Shown: positions 33,439-34,588 of the stretch, piece after piece
How the letters are laid out: every line of letters starts with the position of its first letter
How positions within the stretch are numbered: the stretch's first letter is position 1
From: an uncultured Eubacteriales bacterium
GTDB lineage: Bacteria; Bacillota; Clostridia; Oscillospirales; Oscillospiraceae
DNA length: 34,588 bases
Direction: 5' to 3'
Assembly: GCA_900317375.1 (NCBI GenBank)
Contig: ONGJ01000033.1
Coordinates: 1 to 34,588 of the forward strand
The notes under the pieces: model-generated
Seen by the model: only the letters and a program-made list of their open reading frames with translations
Database searches by the model: none
Told to the model about the DNA's origin: nothing
Program-made: the position numbers and the translations under genes

Positions 33439-33647
33439 ATACCTCCCCGGAAGCTGGCCCCGTGCGCGCCAAGGGAAAGCTTCTGCCTCTGACCAAAATC
33501 CAGCGGGCGCTAAGTTTTTTGGGGGGAAGACTTCCGGTACAATAAAATGCGCGGCGGGGAAACCTGAAGGCGAGGGATCAGCTCCACTTCCGCGCAATTA
33601 CAGAAAGCCAAAGTCGGGCAAAACAAAAGAAGTGAGTTGGAAATACC

Positions 33648-34588
33648 ATGGACAAACAGAAAAAAACAGACAGTATCTACATCAACCGTGAGATCAGCTG
33701 GCTGAGCTTTAACGAGCGCGTCCTGCTCGAGGCGGCGGACGTGTCCGTGCCGCTGCTGGAGCGGCTCAAGTTCCTGATGATCTACCAGTCGAATCTGGAG
33801 GAGTTTTACCGGGTCCGCATCGGCATCCTGACGCACCGCTTCATGCTCGAGCCCGACAAGAGGGACCCGCTCTCCGGCATGCTGCCCGACGAGCTTATGG
33901 AAGAGGTCCTGCGCATCACGCGCGAGCAGCAGAGCCTCGCGGAGAGCGTCTGGAAGGCCATCCGCGCCGAGCTGCGGCACAGCGGCGTCGAGGTGCTGTC
34001 CTTCAACAAGATCAGCAAGGTCGACGAGCTGATGAGCAAAAAGCTGTTCGGGGATATCCGCAACCTGCTCTTCCCGAAGATCATCAGCCTCAACCAGCCC
34101 TTCCCCTTCCTCTGGGGGGAGGAGAGCTACGTCATCGCCTTCCTCGGCCGCGGCAGTGCGCAGCAGATGGCCGTCATCCCCATGCACCGTGTGCCGGCGT
34201 ACCTGAGCTTCGAAATTGACGGCTGCCAGAAAATCGTCCTGACGGACCAGCTGGTCCGGCGCTTCCTGCCCCTGCTGCTGAAGAAGGAGAAGATTCTGGA
34301 GTCGGCGGTGGTAAAGGTCACGCGAAACGCCGACGTCTTCCTCTCCCAGATTGCGGACAAGGAGGATCTGCGGCAGAAGACCTCCACCATGCTCTCCAAG
34401 CGCAAGCGCGAGGCCCCCGTGCGCGCCCAGATCTACGGCAAGCTCAGCGATGCCTCCCGTGCGCTTCTCATCAAGAAGCTGCACGTGCCCGAGCGGATGG
34501 TCTTTTCGGTGAACATCCCCTTTGACCTGTCCTTCCGCAGCGCGGTGGGCGGCCACGACAACTTCCGCTATGACGAGCGGAAGCCCGC
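33648..34588 (+). CDS. ppk1: Polyphosphate kinase 1 (5' part, runs off the window)
   Basis: The first 313 codons of PPK1, which polymerises ATP gamma-phosphate into polyphosphate and also runs in reverse. The N-terminal domain starts with INREISWLSFNERVLLEA, then LKFLMIYQSNLEEFYRVRIG, both typical. The following head domain continues with VIPMHRVPAYLSF and VKVTRNADVFL. The catalytic histidines lie beyond the window end. The gene begins 209 bp after the PPK2 gene. The spacer holds a TACAAT -10-like box at 33538-33543 but no strong -35, so it may have its own weak promoter or be read through. The ribosome-binding site before the ATG is weak (GTTGGA). Confidence 0.93.
   Translation, partial: MDKQKKTDSIYINREISWLSFNERVLLEAADVSVPLLERLKFLMIYQSNLEEFYRVRIGILTHRFMLEPDKRDPLSGMLPDELMEEVLRITREQQSLAESVWKAIRAELRHSGVEVLSFNKISKVDELMSKKLFGDIRNLLFPKIISLNQPFPFLWGEESYVIAFLGRGSAQQMAVIPMHRVPAYLSFEIDGCQKIVLTDQLVRRFLPLLLKKEKILESAVVKVTRNADVFLSQIADKEDLRQKTSTMLSKRKREAPVRAQIYGKLSDASRALLIKKLHVPERMVFSVNIPFDLSFRSAVGGHDNFRYDERKP

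Overview
The window reads as a chromosomal segment of a Gram-positive, anaerobic, GC-rich member of the Clostridia, probably a gut-type Oscillospirales/Clostridiales relative. This is an inference. It rests on the SAM-I riboswitch before metK, the LytR-CpsA-Psr ligase, secreted proteins with BspA-type leucine-rich repeats, InlB-type repeats and DUF4214, a superoxide reductase, sigma-A-like promoters and U-tract terminators. No rRNA or tRNA gene was recognised.

Region 1 (1-8640) is accessory DNA for surface proteins. A minus-strand LRR/DUF4214 protein lies at 142-2256. A visibly AT-richer island (about 2340-7440) follows. It holds remnants of a mobile element: a frameshifted small ORF, a 31-codon ORF, a serine recombinase broken by one extra G, and a very acidic 64-aa ORF without a normal start codon. 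It also holds a secreted InlB-repeat protein. Right of it is a second DUF4214 gene (7466-8563) that has lost its 5' end, as if the island had landed in it. Two 37-nt promoter copies with extended -10 boxes precede the recombinase and the acidic ORF.

Region 2 (8665-20699) is one tight plus-strand operon of eight genes. I read it as synthesis and attachment of a phosphonate to a cell-surface glycopolymer. Its first gene is a 1466-aa fusion of an LtaS/sulfatase-like extracellular domain, two beta-sandwich modules, a YidC/Oxa1-like membrane domain and a TagB/TagF-like CDP-glycerol glycerophosphotransferase domain. Next come a small membrane protein, a 669-aa fusion of two nucleotidyltransferases with PEP mutase, an iron-type alcohol dehydrogenase (probable phosphonoacetaldehyde reductase), phosphonopyruvate decarboxylase, a signal peptidase I, an undecaprenyl-phosphate sugar-1-phosphate transferase and RmlA. 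The predicted route is PEP > phosphonopyruvate > phosphonoacetaldehyde > 2-hydroxyethylphosphonate > CMP-activated form > polymer.

Region 3 (20700-31900) carries single genes: superoxide reductase, an SAH/MTA-type deaminase beside a broken S-adenosylhomocysteine hydrolase, an AraC regulator divergent from a dicarboxylate/amino-acid symporter, DapF, an LCP ligase, DUF4956 plus a Cthe_2159-type beta-helix protein, and riboswitch-controlled metK. Nearly every spacer here contains an in-phase array of the heptamer AAAGTTC and variants (nine arrays, about 46 units). One array sits inside a coding sequence, and two supply the last codons and stop of unrelated genes.

Region 4 (31897-34588) is a polyphosphate module: a two-domain PPK2-type phosphotransferase and the 5' part of ppk1, which runs off the window.
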